From positions 10,354,001-10,418,000 of the forward strand of contig CP075493.1 of assembly GCA_021613535.1 (NCBI GenBank): a DNA stretch of 64,000 nt, given 5' to 3'. Position numbers and translations under genes: made by a program. Positions 11,365 to 23,074 of the stretch are shown here, one piece after another; positions within the stretch are counted from its first letter, which is position 1; each line of letters starts with the position of its first letter. The DNA is from Adineta vaga (taxonomy: Eukaryota > Rotifera). The notes under the pieces are model-generated. The model was not told where the DNA came from. It ran no database searches and saw only the letters and a list, made by a program, of their open reading frames with translations.

Positions 11365-13243
11365 CTTTCTTTTGTTCGAATCATTATTTATGACTAGAGA
11401 ATATCTACTATATACACATTGAACCGCTTACCATTTGGAAAAAATTCGATTCTCTAGTAAGTTGTTGAACTAATACACCACCACCATCACCACCACTACG
11501 ATCATCATAATCATCATCATCATGATCACTACTACTTATACACAAAGGAGATAGTCAGATCTAAACAGAATGGAAAAGACACAAAGAGACAGAGAGAGAG
11601 AAGGAGAGAGAGAAATATTGTATTAGTATTTTCTCTTTGAACGCGCGCGCGCGAGCAGTTGCGACACGATGCGATGTGAACTCACGATCGGATCATCCTC
11701 TCTTTTCACTACATCTAACATACATAAGGAAAATTACATATTTTATCTCGAGCTTGCTCTTTTCTTATCTCTCTTCATTTTTTTTCTTTTCTTTTGCATC
11801 TTTTTCTTTCCACTGACTACGAATGACAACAGAAAAGTTGTCGGAGGGCGACGAGAAAAGATGAGTAGATACTTTTGAACAATTGATCGGAAGACAAGAT
11901 TCGCTCTTTGCTTTGTGCCTTGAACAATTGTCTCTTCCTCTTGTTCTTCTTCTTCCTTCTTTCAGAAAACTAGCATTGCTAACACTAAGCCTAGCGGCAA
12001 TGTCTTTCTTAACATACACGCACAGTAAAACAAGCGAATGTGACATAAAACAATGATCGAGAAAGCTAAAACCCATAAAGATAGAAGAAAAAGAATTGTT
12101 TCAACAAAAATCTCTCAGATAAGAACATCAAAAAGGTCCTTTGTCAAAGATTAGTAGTTAAAACTAACATATAGTTCATAATCCCATAGTTACATACTAA
12201 AGTTCTATTGTATTTGAAAACCGCAAAAAAAATTGTGTGACATATCCTTTTCCTATATAATCGAACAGACGATGAAGAAGCAAAAACCGCATCTATCAAA
12301 AAAAAAAGAGAACTCTCTTCATTTGGAACTGAAATATCATTCATCCCTAGTTCTAGTTGTGAACAAACGAGTACTTGAGAGTATGATAATTAATATTTAT
12401 TCTATATGATTGATTAATCTGTCTACTGAAGAGACCTCGAATTGAGGATAGAACTCTCAGAAATTAACGATTGTATATGATGAACAAATTCATTCTTATT
12501 GAATCTCTCTAATACAAAACATATTTGGCAATAGTCTTTCTATCAATCTCCTTTTCTGATTGTTGCTGATAATAACAATAAACTTAATCGATTAGAAAAA
12601 TATCACGAATAATGTCTTCTTGTTCTTCAATAAAAAAAAACAGAAACAAACTTTGTTGATATTGAATAAAATATTCAATAATTTGACGATTAGATCAAAA
12701 TCATTGATTCATAGATGATAACAGATGCAATTGATCGAAAATGATTTTGTCAAAGAATAATCATCATCTTCTTCTTCTGAAGCTAATCTATACGATTGAA
12801 TATAGGACTTGAATGAAAAACATATGAAGAAAATATACTTAGAGAAAAAGATCGGTTCGAAGACATCGAATTGATTAGAATTCATAGAACGATGTCAGAT
12901 AATCAAAACATTTCTTCAAATATCTTATTGTTCGAATCATAGAAAGAAGAATACATTTATTTTTTCTCCTATCGAGAACTCTAATATGTCTCTCGACATC
13001 CGAATAGACTATAAATAATCAAATGTATATAATAAAATTATCTCGTCAAACGCGTCTAATCGATAGATTTTATTGCTCCTTGCCATTCAAATAAACCAAT
13101 GACTGAAAAACTTATTTTTATTTTTGTATTTTATATCACTTCACTTGAATTTCAACTTAGAACACATAATTTACGTTGATGAACGCGTACATTTATTCAT
13201 AAGTTACACAACAATGCATGACACACATAAATACATAAGTATT

Positions 13244-13268
13244 CAAGAAGAAGAAGAAGAAGAAGAAA
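13244..13268. repeat. Trinucleotide microsatellite (AAG)n
   Basis: Uninterrupted AAG units in the 3' region beyond the PTB gene stop. Confidence 0.9.
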
Positions 13269-13527
13269 ACTAACATAAATAAAGGAGTAAGAAAGTTAAC
13301 TTATACATTAAAAGAAACCAATAAACTTCTTTTATGTGATAAAAACAAATCATATTTTACTAAATGCATTAATGATGTTTTGATTTTCTTCTCAAGTAAA
13401 TCTTCAATTGATTATTTCATCGAACTAATCTAAAGAAATTTGTTTCTCCATGAACATGATCATTTCGATTATTTCGTTTTTGTCATGATTGTCTTCGCAT
13501 AACAGAAGAAAGACTTAAGCTTTTTGA

Positions 13528-14784
13528 TCATGCTTGTGAATCTCGTAAATATTTCTCATCATATCTATTGTTATGATGATGTACATGTCGAGGTCTTGAT
13601 CGACGTTGAGGTGAACGTCCTTCTCGTTTTTCGTCATGTTGTTGTCTTGAAGGTCGTATTGATTGTTTTTGTGCGCTAAATGCTTCTGCAAGTGTAAGAG
13701 CAAATCGATGTGCATGTTCTTTCGATTGAAATAAGAATGCATAACATTCCGTTAATGTTTCATTCGTTGTTGTACGATCTGGAGAGGCGACTTTTACTTG
13801 ACGTAAAACGATACAGGTAGCGATTTTCGAATATTTAATATCATGCATAACATAGGAAATATTTTCAAGAGGAACTAAACCATGATGATGTCGTTCAGGA
13901 CTATGATTACGTGAATGATGCTGATGTTTATTACGTGTAGGAGAATGTCGATGTGTTAAAGTAAAACCACGATAATTAACGCATGCTTCTAATGTTGGAA
14001 GTTCGTTCATCGAAGGAAGTTGACGAGCTGCACGAACCATATCATCAATAGGAGTTCGTACAACTTTGGAACCCCATAGTTGCGTACATGGTGTTCGACC
14101 GAGATATTTGACGAGAAAATATTGCGGTAATGTTAGTTTTACTTGTGATGATGAATTTGGTATTGTTTCTTGTGGTTTAGATTTTATTCGAATTGCATCG
14201 GATGTGAATGGTGAAGTCATATCTTTATTATCACTGGTATGAAATAGATTTAAATTCGTAAAATCGTGATGTAGATTTTCTCGACTATCTGTCGGAGAAA
14301 AATAATGATGATGATGATGATGATTTGATGTAGGAGCAGATCCGTGATTATGTCGTGGTAGATAAGGTGGAGTATCGGATGGAGTCGATGAATGATGACT
14401 AGATTCACGTGTTGCTTGATAACGAAAATATGGTATAAGATTTCGATTTTCAATTTCTGAAATCGTTTCAACAGATTGAAGTTGATTATTGTGTTGCGTT
14501 TGTTCTAAAGATTGACATCCGAAATAATCTTGATTTGTCGTTTGATCTTGAAACGCATTTTCGAATTCCACATAAAACTAAATCCAAAAGTAAAGCATAG
14601 ACTTGTCAATCAAAGTCTCAAATAACTGTTTTCTTACTGCCTTCTGTTGATCTTGTTCATTTGATCTTCGAGCTACACGTGGATCTGTATAGGTATGTGT
14701 ATGATTTGGTGCAGGTAAAATAGAAGCATAATGAAGTTGTTGTTGATGACGATGATGACGATAGTGATCGTCGCGGCGTGCCAT
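13528..14784 (-). CDS. PTB/PID-domain adaptor-like protein
   Basis: Two exons (14784-14638 and 14577-13528) join in phase 0 to 398 residues. The first roughly 190 residues are disordered, rich in His, Gln, Ser and Pro, with a six-His run coded by a GAT-type repeat near 14305. A phosphotyrosine-binding-like domain follows: LTLPQYFLVKYLGRTPCTQL begins strand 1, then DDMVRAARQLPSMNELPTLE, VPLENISYVMHDIKYSKIAT, and a final helix SKEHAHRFALTLAEAFSAQ. A basic His/Arg insertion interrupts the domain before VPLENISY. The tail is Arg/His/Ser-rich. PTB proteins bind NPxY motifs of membrane receptors or phosphoinositides. The subfamily is not recognised; FAM43-, Numb- and Dab-type proteins share only the general pattern. 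Confidence 0.72.
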
Positions 14785-16866
14785 ATATCAGGTTTTTGCA
14801 CTTATGAAATCGTATGCTAAATAAATAGAATCGAATCTAAGAGTATAGATCGTCGATTTCTTAACCAAAAAAAGCTGAAGTATTATGTTTAATTTTGTCA
14901 TACATGAAAATAAAAATTTCTCATTTAGTATTGTACCCATATAAGAAAACATCACAATGCTCGCTGATCGAGTGTTTTGATCACTTAAAAAAGCAAGTTT
15001 TGTTTTTCTTCATCAATTCAAATTATACTCTGTCGGTAGTTTCGTAACTACTCTAATAACGTCATTTTCTCAATGAAAAACAAATTCCTTCTTCGTTTGC
15101 TGTCCATTATTTATCATACCTTTATGAATATTTCGTAATTAATCATCGATTCAATTGTGTAGAGGCGGATGTACATGTTTTAAAGTAGTTTGTCACATAT
15201 AGTCAATTAAAAAAAAGCGAAAGAAGAGAAAAAAAGACGAGATTTATTTTTTTCTTCGAGTACGAAATCAAGTACAATATTCTCTTCCGTTCTGTACGGT
15301 GTTGTTGTTAAGCGTTGACAATAGACCAATGTAAAGAGGAAGGGAAAAAAGTTTTCAAACAGCGAACGAAAAAGAAACTGATTTGTGTAGGTGAAAATAT
15401 ATGGCAACTGCATGATTCTGTATTGTTATTTTACATAAGCATGTTATTCGATAAATAATTCTTTAACGTACAGGTAAAATCTACTATTAACGAATATTAA
15501 GTAAGCTAATCGAAGAACTTGTCTTTGGCAAAATGAAAAATTGATTTTTAATCAGATTGCACCTTTCGCCTGAATGTCATGGAGACAATATGAATCGAAG
15601 TCATATTTTATTGCGAATAATGTACTTTTTAGAACCTACTGTCTTAGTATTGAGATTTTAAATTTTATTAGTAAATGTTTTTGAAAGTCGATGGATGTTG
15701 ATTGGACGTCTTGTTGTGTGTTTACTTGTAGATTTGAATAAAACAAGTATAATATGTCTATTCATATGAAATGTACAGATTTTGTTATTATTCAATGGAA
15801 TGTAATCGCTATATACTGTATTCGAACGTATATGGATCAATACTATACAGACAGGCACATGTGAAGTGAATTAAACATAATCGAACTTAGTTAGTTCAAG
15901 CGAACATTTCATTTTGTAGACAATTCATGATTCAAAATGGATTTCATTACAAATATTGATAGATGAAGTTCTCATTATCTGTGAAAGAATGTAAAATATC
16001 TTCATATTATAGATTGCTTTAGCAATTTAATAAATAATATATACATAAATATTTACTAGACGATACCGATTATTTCATGCTTGATGAATACATAAGAACT
16101 ACAGCACGTGATATATGTATGTATATGATTTTTCAATGAATATTATCACATGACCGTGTACAGTTTAAGTAAATCAAATTTCTCTTTATTCAACAAAGGT
16201 TATTATAATTGAATGAAATACAATCTGAACAAAAATATTAAAAAAGAAATTTCACAGTTTCAAGAAAATAATGTTCTACTTTCTAAAGTGTGAAAATAAA
16301 GAAGTATGATAGGCATTGTTCACTACATTTTATATTTTTATAGAAATTAATTTTTCTCAATGGATCGAAAATGAAAATCTACGCATTTTCACGTAGAAAT
16401 ATTAGACATATGTCATGATTATCATCATTTCTCAATCATACTTCAAAAGAGTATATGCAGTCAATATTGCTTTCCTTTGTTATAAATAATTACATGTCAG
16501 TGCTTATCACTGGTACAAGCCTGACATATTTTGCATTTTCGGAACATCACCTACGATCTCTTAAAATCTATGAAGTGTATTATACGCTTTTAAATAGTCA
16601 TTGAAAAGAATTCTTCGATCGGATGATAATTACATTCACTTATATATATCATAACAAAAGAGAATTTTTTTAATTTTAAAACAACTATTGACACAATATG
16701 ATAAAAGATTCAAAGTGTAAATATGTTTATGGTCATTGATAAAAATAGACTTGAAATGAAAAATTCTAATGAATATTTCAAGTACGCGTTTTGCTCATTT
16801 ATAATATTGTTGCAATACTTTGTCTGTCATTCATTGAGTATCTACCTTCCATTTCACATACTTATA
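14785..16866. other. Divergent intergenic region, about 2.1 kb
   Basis: This lies between the 5' ends of the PTB gene (-) and the PAN-NHL gene (+), so both promoters should be here. It is AT-rich. The frames at 15207-15413 and 15658-15858 have no family resemblance. No gene or RNA recognised. Confidence 0.6.
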
Positions 16867-18352
16867 ATGAAAGTTGTCTATATCGTATATTTAATACAAT
16901 TCTTTTTGGAATATGCTGATTTAGTTTCAGCAACATCTTCACCATTACGAGAGGCTCTATTCTCTATTATATCAAATAGTGTTTATATTCAACAGTCTCC
17001 ATCAGGATTTCTGACTAATGTGACTCTCAATGCATCAGGAAATACAATCAGATGTGGTCAAGAATGTCTAAAATATGAAACATGTTTAAGTGCAAACTAT
17101 TATATAGATTTACAAATCTGTTCGTTATTTAATGAGAAAAGTACGAATGGACAAATGTTCAACATAACAAATCCCAAATGTACATTATTGACGGTAATAA
17201 ATCGGAAACCAGCGAGTAAGTAACCATCATCACTAAATTCAATTAAATGGACGATTTTGAATAATTTCAAAACGACTTTTCCTAGGTTCAGTGTGTATTC
17301 TATCTTCTCAAGCAACTTGGTCGATAAATTCCACGACAATTTTCGGTAATCCTGATGGTTCGTCTGGTTCGAGTTTATCAAAACTCAATTACCCAGCAGC
17401 TATGTATTATGATAAATCAAATAGAACACTACTTGTTGGTGATCAGTTCAATTATCGTGTACTTAAATTTTCTCTTGATAATCCATTATCAAATGGCATA
17501 ATCGTCGCTGGTGGCAACGGTTATGGATGCAATCTTAATCAAATGATCGGTGTTAGAGGTGTAGCCCTTGATAGTTCTCATCAAATGTACGTAACAGACG
17601 AAACATGTTATCGAGTTCTTAGATTTCCACCTAATTCAAATTCATCAACCTTCGGTACAATTATAGCTAATATGACTTCACCACAAGGATTATTTATTGA
17701 TCCACTCACTGATGATATATATGTGGCTGATAGTGCAGATAATTTAGTAGTTAAGATTATTAGCAATAGTTTAGTCAAAGTGGTTATAGCTGGTATGTTG
17801 GAATTTTGTTTAAAAATATGTTTTATAATTCTCATTTCTTGTAATATAGGTGACAATGGTTTGGGATCTAATTTGAATCAATTTGGTAGTGCAAATTGGG
17901 TTTATTTCGATTCTGTACATACAAATTCATTGTATGTTACGGATGTTGATAATCATCGTATACTAAAATTTCCAGCAAATTCAAACAGTGCCACATATGG
18001 TGTTATTGTCGCTGGTAATGGTTCCAGTGGAAGTGCTTCAAATCAATTAAACTATCCCAGAGGTATCACCTTGGATGAAAATGGAAATCTCTACATAGCT
18101 GATTCAGGTATGGATGGAATGATGAGGAAGAGGGATAGTGATCTCATTTTTTTCTTTCGGTATTTTTTAGTAAATGGACGAATTCAACGTTGGTTACCAA
18201 ATGCAACTAGTGGTGAGACAGTAGTTGGCGGTTTATGGGGAACACCAGCTTACATATCTAGTCATCAAGTTCTTTTTGATGAAAATTTTAACATATTAGC
18301 ACTTGATATCTATAACAACCGAATTCAATTTTTTAATCTTACTGTATGCTAG
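16867..18352 (+). CDS. Secreted PAN/Apple + NHL-repeat protein
   Basis: Four exons (16867-17215, 17286-17792, 17850-18107, 18171-18352) give 431 residues. The ATG at 16867 is chosen because it opens a signal-peptide-like stretch (MKVVYIVYLIQFFLEYADLV); the frame is open further upstream. A PAN/Apple-like cysteine module follows (CGQECLKYETCLSANYYI). Then come NHL-type beta-propeller blades with the typical pattern of G-hydrophobic-D...LYVxDxxNxRIxKF: LLVGDQFNYRVLKF, MYVTDETCYRVLRF, LYVTDVDNHRILKF, LYIADSG...GRIQRWLP. Each blade is preceded by hydrophobic-VAG-N-G and NQLxxPxGI-type loops. Without RING or B-box it is not a TRIM protein; the signal peptide and many N-x-S/T sites suggest an extracellular glycoprotein. 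Ligand unknown. A related gene lies at 31403. Confidence 0.8.
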
Positions 18353-18734
18353 CCTATATCAAGTGAATGCTCATGTTAATATTAAAATTTCGAAATAAAC
18401 TTACATTTTCTGATTTTATTCAAGGCAATAAAATTAATTGAAAAGGCAAATCAAAACTAGTTTTCATTTTCAAATTGTCTAACGGATATTTAAGAGTTAT
18501 ACTAACTGTTCAAATATGTAAATCAATGCGTATGATTATTTCAAATCTGGAAGCAACTAAATTTCAATAGGTATACAGAGCCATCTATAGGAGCTAGTTG
18601 ATTACACAATGCATTTACATTCGTCCTTTTTTCCGTTGTATATAAATATTCATCATGTTGATCTTTTCTTTTTTCTTCTGATTTTCGAAGACATCTGCAA
18701 AAATACGACGTTTAATTATCGATTAACTTCTCTA
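18353..18734. other. Intergenic spacer before RFC2
   Basis: It contains AATAAA-like signals shortly after the NHL stop. A pyrimidine-rich AG near 18690 could be a trans-splice acceptor for RFC2. Nothing else seen. Confidence 0.5.
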
Positions 18735-20090
18735 ATGGTAGATAAAATCAATGACGAAGATGATATTGAAATGTTTGATAGTGAATCTTCAATATCAATA
18801 GAAACCAATGTACTCAGTAAGATAAAAGAACCAGATGTTATTTCCAAAGCAAAACATACACCTTGGCTTGAAAAATATCGTCCAACGAAACTTGATGACA
18901 CTGTGGGAAATGAAGAAGTTCTTTCACGTCTTGTTCATTTTGCTCGACAAGGCAATTTACCAAATATTATTCTTTCAGGTCCACCTGGTTGTGGCAAAGT
19001 AAATGCAGAACAATTTTTTTATATATCAATATATTTTGTTTTTCTTTTCGTTAGACAACCAGTGTTCTTTGTCTCGCTAGACAAATGTTAGGTGATGCTT
19101 TTCGTGAAGCTGTTCTCGAAATGAATGCTTCAAATGATCGTGGAATTGATGTTGTACGTACAAAAATCAAGATGTTCGCACAATCAAAAGTTTCTTTACC
19201 TACAGGACGACATAAGATTATTATTTTGGATGAAGCTGATAGGTATTAAAAATAAACAAGAATGATATTTGAAAATCTAAAATTCGTAGTTAATTTAGTA
19301 TGACAGAAGGTGCACAACAAGCATTACGTCGAACAATGGAATTATATTCGAAAACAACACGATTTGCTTTGGCATGTAATGCATCTGATAAAATCATTGG
19401 TATGTTTTATTATTTATAAACAATATGATAAAACTATGTTTGTTTTTTTTCAGAACCAATTCAATCTCGATGTGCAATGTTACGATATTCTAAATTAAAT
19501 GATGAACAAATACTCAAACGTCTTACTGAAATTGCAAGAAATGAAGATGTTTCGTATACATCAGAAGGTTTTGAAGCGATTATCTTTACTGCACAAGGTG
19601 ATATGCGACAGGCGATTAATAACCTTCAATCGACTGTATTTGGTTTTGGTCATGTAAATAGTGAAAATGTTTTTAAAGTATGTGATGAACCTCATCCAAT
19701 TTTAATCCGTGATATGATTGACAAATGTCTTGAAAGTAATTTGGAAGAAGCGTATAAAATCATGAATCATCTTTGGAGATTAGGTTTGTTGATTTTACAT
19801 AATTTCTTTTTATTCGTTATATTATCTCTAATTCGAAAAGGTTATACTGCTGAAGATATTCTTTCTGTGATAATGCGTGTGACAAAAACGCATACGATTG
19901 ATGAATTTATGCAATTAGAATTTATTCGAGTATGAATAAATATGTCTTTTAATAAAATTCTTGACGTTTTATCTTTCGATAGGAAATTGGTCTAACATAT
20001 ATGCGTGTTAGTCAAGGTGTTGAATCACAATTACAATTATCTTCGCTACTTGCACGATTGTGTCAATGTGCAAGTTCGAAATCTTCGTAG
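18735..20090 (+). CDS. RFC2: Replication factor C subunit 2 (clamp loader, RFC40)
   Basis: Six exons (18735-18998, 19055-19242, 19299-19399, 19454-19783, 19841-19929, 19983-20090) give 359 residues; human RFC2 has 354. An acidic N-terminus precedes [20 protein letters not shown]. Walker A is GPPGCGKTT, Walker B ILDEAD, and the RFC-specific SRC motif is IQSRC, with [20 protein letters not shown] between. The C-terminal half matches RFC2 specifically ([40 protein letters not shown]). It loads PCNA and the 9-1-1 clamp at primer-template junctions in the nucleus, as one of five AAA+ subunits. The ATG chosen gives the family-like acidic leader; the longer open frame upstream is hydrophobic and unlike RFC2. 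Confidence 0.96.
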
Positions 20091-20177
20091 TCAGATTTGA
20101 TAGTTTTATAAATTTTATTATAATAATAAAGAAATGCGTTTTTTCTTTCGGTGTATTTGTAACTTATTCAAATGTCT

Positions 20178-20185
20178 TTTTCAGA
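20178..20185 (+). promoter_or_regulatory. Possible trans-splice acceptor before MLX
   Basis: TCTTTTTCAG ends with AG at 20183-20184, six nt before the MLX ATG and 93 nt after the RFC2 stop. An AATAAA lies in between. No upstream MLX exon is apparent. The pattern fits a spliced-leader acceptor inside an RFC2-MLX operon; inference. Confidence 0.45.
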
Positions 20186-20190
20186 TAGTT

Positions 20191-21473
20191 ATGGATTTAC
20201 CATCCAATAGAGATAAAGGAAATTATTGGTCACAACGACCAGATATGAATCCAACATCGAAAACTCACATTAAAGTATGTTGAGAAAATGGATATCTATT
20301 GTATTTCATTTTATTTTAGTTGAATATTGATCAACAAAATCCATCTCAATTTGTTGAAAGTAAATAATCATTTATCTACTAACTAATTATTTGAAATATC
20401 TACTTAGATGCTCAATTTTATACAGATAATAATTCATTAAAACGTAATCTATCTATAGCAGATCAACGTCTTTCACCTTTGAAGAAACGTCCATTTTCTG
20501 AGCAAACTGCTCTACCTGTTCAAACTGGTTTGTTCTTCGTTTTCATTGAATTTGATTACAAAACCATTGATATATAGTAGATGACGATGACGATGATGAT
20601 GATGATAATGATAATGATGAAGAAGATTCTAATACAGGAACTGTTTCTTCAAAAACAAATAATGGACCAAAACGTGATGATAATCGAAGACGAGCAGCTC
20701 ATACCGCTGCTGAACAAAAACGTCGCAATGCAATTCGTGTAAGTACATTTAATATTCACTGTTTTTCTTACAAAATTTATATTACTTGTTCAATTCTTTT
20801 TCTATATTAGAAAGGATATGACGCTTTGCAAAGTCTTGTGCCAAATAGTCATCTACTTGATCCAATCAGTTCACAGAAAGTTAGTAAAGCAGCAATATTA
20901 AAACGATGTAAGTTGATAAAATTTGTTAGATTAAATAAAATATCGTTTTTTTTTCTTCTATTAGCCACGGATTATCTTGCACAATTGAATAAAGAAACAC
21001 AACAATTAAGTAGTCAATTAGAAGCAAAGAAAACTGAAACTATCTGTTTACGTGTTCTTCAAAAGTAAATTTAAATCAAGTATTTTTATTGTATTGTTAT
21101 TTTCTTTTTGAAATAGAGCTTATGAAGATATTCTGGAAATGAATATGAAATCAAATAAAAATGCTGGAGCTTCTATTGATGATGAACAGAAATTTAAAGT
21201 GGTAAGTCCTTTTTTTTCTCATAGAAATAAATGTGTAGTTTTGTTTCTTAGTTTCAAAGTATTAGTGATGCATTATTCGTTACTTTCGATCAAGCAATGG
21301 AATCAGGACAAGTAACGAATTTTCCTCAATTCACATCGATTATTATTCGTTGGATTGAAGATTCTTGTCGACCAACGGTAATAAACTTGATTAACTTATT
21401 CAAATGAAAACAAGATTTCTTCTAGGATATTAACGATATAATTCATCGTATTATTGGCAATTCAAAATCATGA
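20191..21473 (+). CDS. MLX: Max-like protein X, bHLH-leucine zipper transcription factor
   Basis: Nine exons give about 286 residues. A disordered N-terminus and an Asp-rich run (coded by GAT repeats at 20581-20620) precede the basic region RRRAAHTAAEQKRRNAIRKG, which carries the H-E-R residues that read the E-box CACGTG. Helix-loop-helix (YDALQSLVPNSHLLDPISSQKVSKAAIL) and zipper segments follow. The C-terminal half matches the MLX/Mondo dimerisation and cytoplasmic-localisation domain (FQSISDALFVTFDQAMESGQ, IIRWIEDSCRPTDINDI). MLX pairs with Mondo/ChREBP and MAD proteins to control glucose- and lipid-responsive genes. One acceptor is a tandem TAGTAG (exon start 20578 or 20581), so isoforms differing by one residue are possible. 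The gene starts 100 bases after RFC2 on the same strand. Confidence 0.9.
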
Positions 21474-21691
21474 TGAACTCCGTTCTTCTTTTCTTTCCTG
21501 TATAGTATTTGTATTTATTTTTGTAAATATTTGATGTGGTATGTTTCTTTTTTATCATCTTGCCGTTAAATTTTATATTTTATATGAATATATATCGTAG
21601 AGAAAGTTCATGAACAGCAATCGATTGTTAATATTGTGTTCTTCTATATAAGCAAAAGAGAAGAAAAAACTACATAGGATCTACTGTCTGT

Positions 21692-22409
21692 TTAATGATA
21701 TTTTGTAATAGTAATCAATGGTGGTTTACACAAGGGTGTTAGACAAAGGGCATCGTACGATCGATTTTCTATTGATTCATCGGCAAGCATGACACCTGGT
21801 ACTGATGTTGAACGTGATCGACGAAATTTCGATAAGAATGAAGGCGTTGGTTGAGCAGGTGGTGTTTGAAGAGAACTATTACTAGTAATTTGATTTAATT
21901 CATCAAGTTCTCGATGTTTACTTTTTTGTTTACGTTTTTCATTTTTTAAATCAATGACAAGTTGTGAAACGTATGATAAACGTTTCGATTCAGCGGAATG
22001 GAAATCTTTTGAACGATATTCATATTCTTTATCACCGTAATAAATTCGCCAATATTTTTGACGTAATTCTTCATTTGATAGAATATCTGAAGAAGAAGAA
22101 GAAGAAAAAACAGTTGATTCTTTCGATTCGAAGGTGTTCTTTACTTAAAATATCCATTTGACTGGAATGATGTGTCTTTGTAGTTCTACTATTTCGATAA
22201 ACATTCCGTTTCTTTTCATGATAATGATCATCGGGATCGAAACTTAATATCAATAAACAAAACAATGAAAGTGAATAGAACAATATTACAACAGTTGTAT
22301 AGATTATTTCACCGTTACGATCATAATTATCCAGAACTAGATTTTCATTAATCATCGTATTATTGATAATCATGATAATGTTGATATTGCAATATAAAAG
22401 GCCATTCAT
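21692..22409 (-). CDS. Single-pass membrane protein, unknown
   Basis: Two exons (22409-22145 and 22086-21692) join in phase to 219 residues. The N-terminal roughly 35 residues are Asn/Ile-rich with N-glycosylation sequons. One membrane segment (IIYTTVVILFYSLSLFCLLI) is followed by an acidic-then-basic stop-transfer stretch (DPDDHYHEKKRN). The cytoplasmic part has a charged block NILSNEELRQKYWRIYYGDK and a Ser/Arg/Pro tail (SKFRRSRSTSVPG). No signal peptide precedes the segment. Size and topology recall KCNE-type potassium-channel beta subunits, but the diagnostic motif is not convincing. The acceptor of the single intron lies in a (CTT)n tract. Function not recognised. Confidence 0.6.
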
Positions 22410-23074
22410 AAATATTTAACATGTAAATGAAAGAATGAGAGAAGAAATCGAAGGAGAAAATGTTTGAGTTTATTCGATTCAATAACTTAATAAGACGAAA
22501 GTCTAATATAAACTATTCTTTTCAAGGTAAATACTGAATGAATAGAATATATAAGTCTATACATGAGTTGAGAAGCATTTGAAATGTATGATGGAAAAAA
22601 AACATTGACAAATAAGAGAATATATCTTGTTTTTTACCTTGAGTATTGATTATCTTTATAAACATGAAATACATATTTCTGATTAGAAAAAAAATGAATG
22701 ATCACGTGACACTTGGTACGGATATGATCGTATTCAACAGAAATCTTATTGAAAACGACGCATAACACTTGACTTGTGGAACTCATGACATAAATGAATA
22801 TGTCGTCGAATTACTTATCTTTCTTCAAATGTCACGTAATCTTCAAGTACGAATGTAATAGACTAAAAAGAATATCGTTAAGTATTCAATTTACTATAAA
22901 TGAATGTCCTAAAACAATTATGCTATGATCATACAGATTTATTTTGCTTCCTCATTATATAAAATGAAAAGAGAGAAATTTTATTCTGGTTTTTTACTCG
23001 TCAAATGAATGAATGAATGAATGAATGAATATATATATATATACTAAACAACAATAAAATCCTTTTGTTTATAA
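22410..23074. other. Intergenic spacer
   Basis: AT-rich spacer upstream of the membrane-protein gene and downstream of VSX. The microsatellite at 23003-23044 is its main structure. No gene seen. Confidence 0.6.
23003..23044. repeat. (AATG)n followed by (AT)n microsatellite
   Basis: About six AATG/ATGA units run directly into a (TA)n tract, 30 bases beyond the VSX stop codon; clearly visible. Confidence 0.95.

Larger units (their letters stand above)
11055..13527. other. Long intergenic region with microsatellites
   Basis: About 2.5 kb upstream of the TARP gene and downstream of the PTB gene. It holds an (ATCT)n/(GTCT)n array at 11333-11364, a short (GC)n near 11641, GAGA tracts and an (AAG)n run near 13244-13268. 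Open frames on both strands (e.g. 11669-11878, 11765-12076) are short, low-complexity and overlap each other; none is supported. Regulatory content is likely but no motif is named. Confidence 0.6.

Noticed and set aside
11669-12076. Overlapping frames in the long spacer upstream of the TARP gene
   Set aside because: Both strands are open over the same low-complexity stretch; neither shows a domain or splice partners.
13515-13742. Minus frame beside the PTB protein
   Set aside because: Out-of-frame shadow of the PTB gene's His/Arg-rich tail.
16867-18352. TRIM/LIN-41-type NHL protein
   Set aside because: No RING or B-box; a signal peptide and PAN-like cysteines point to secretion.
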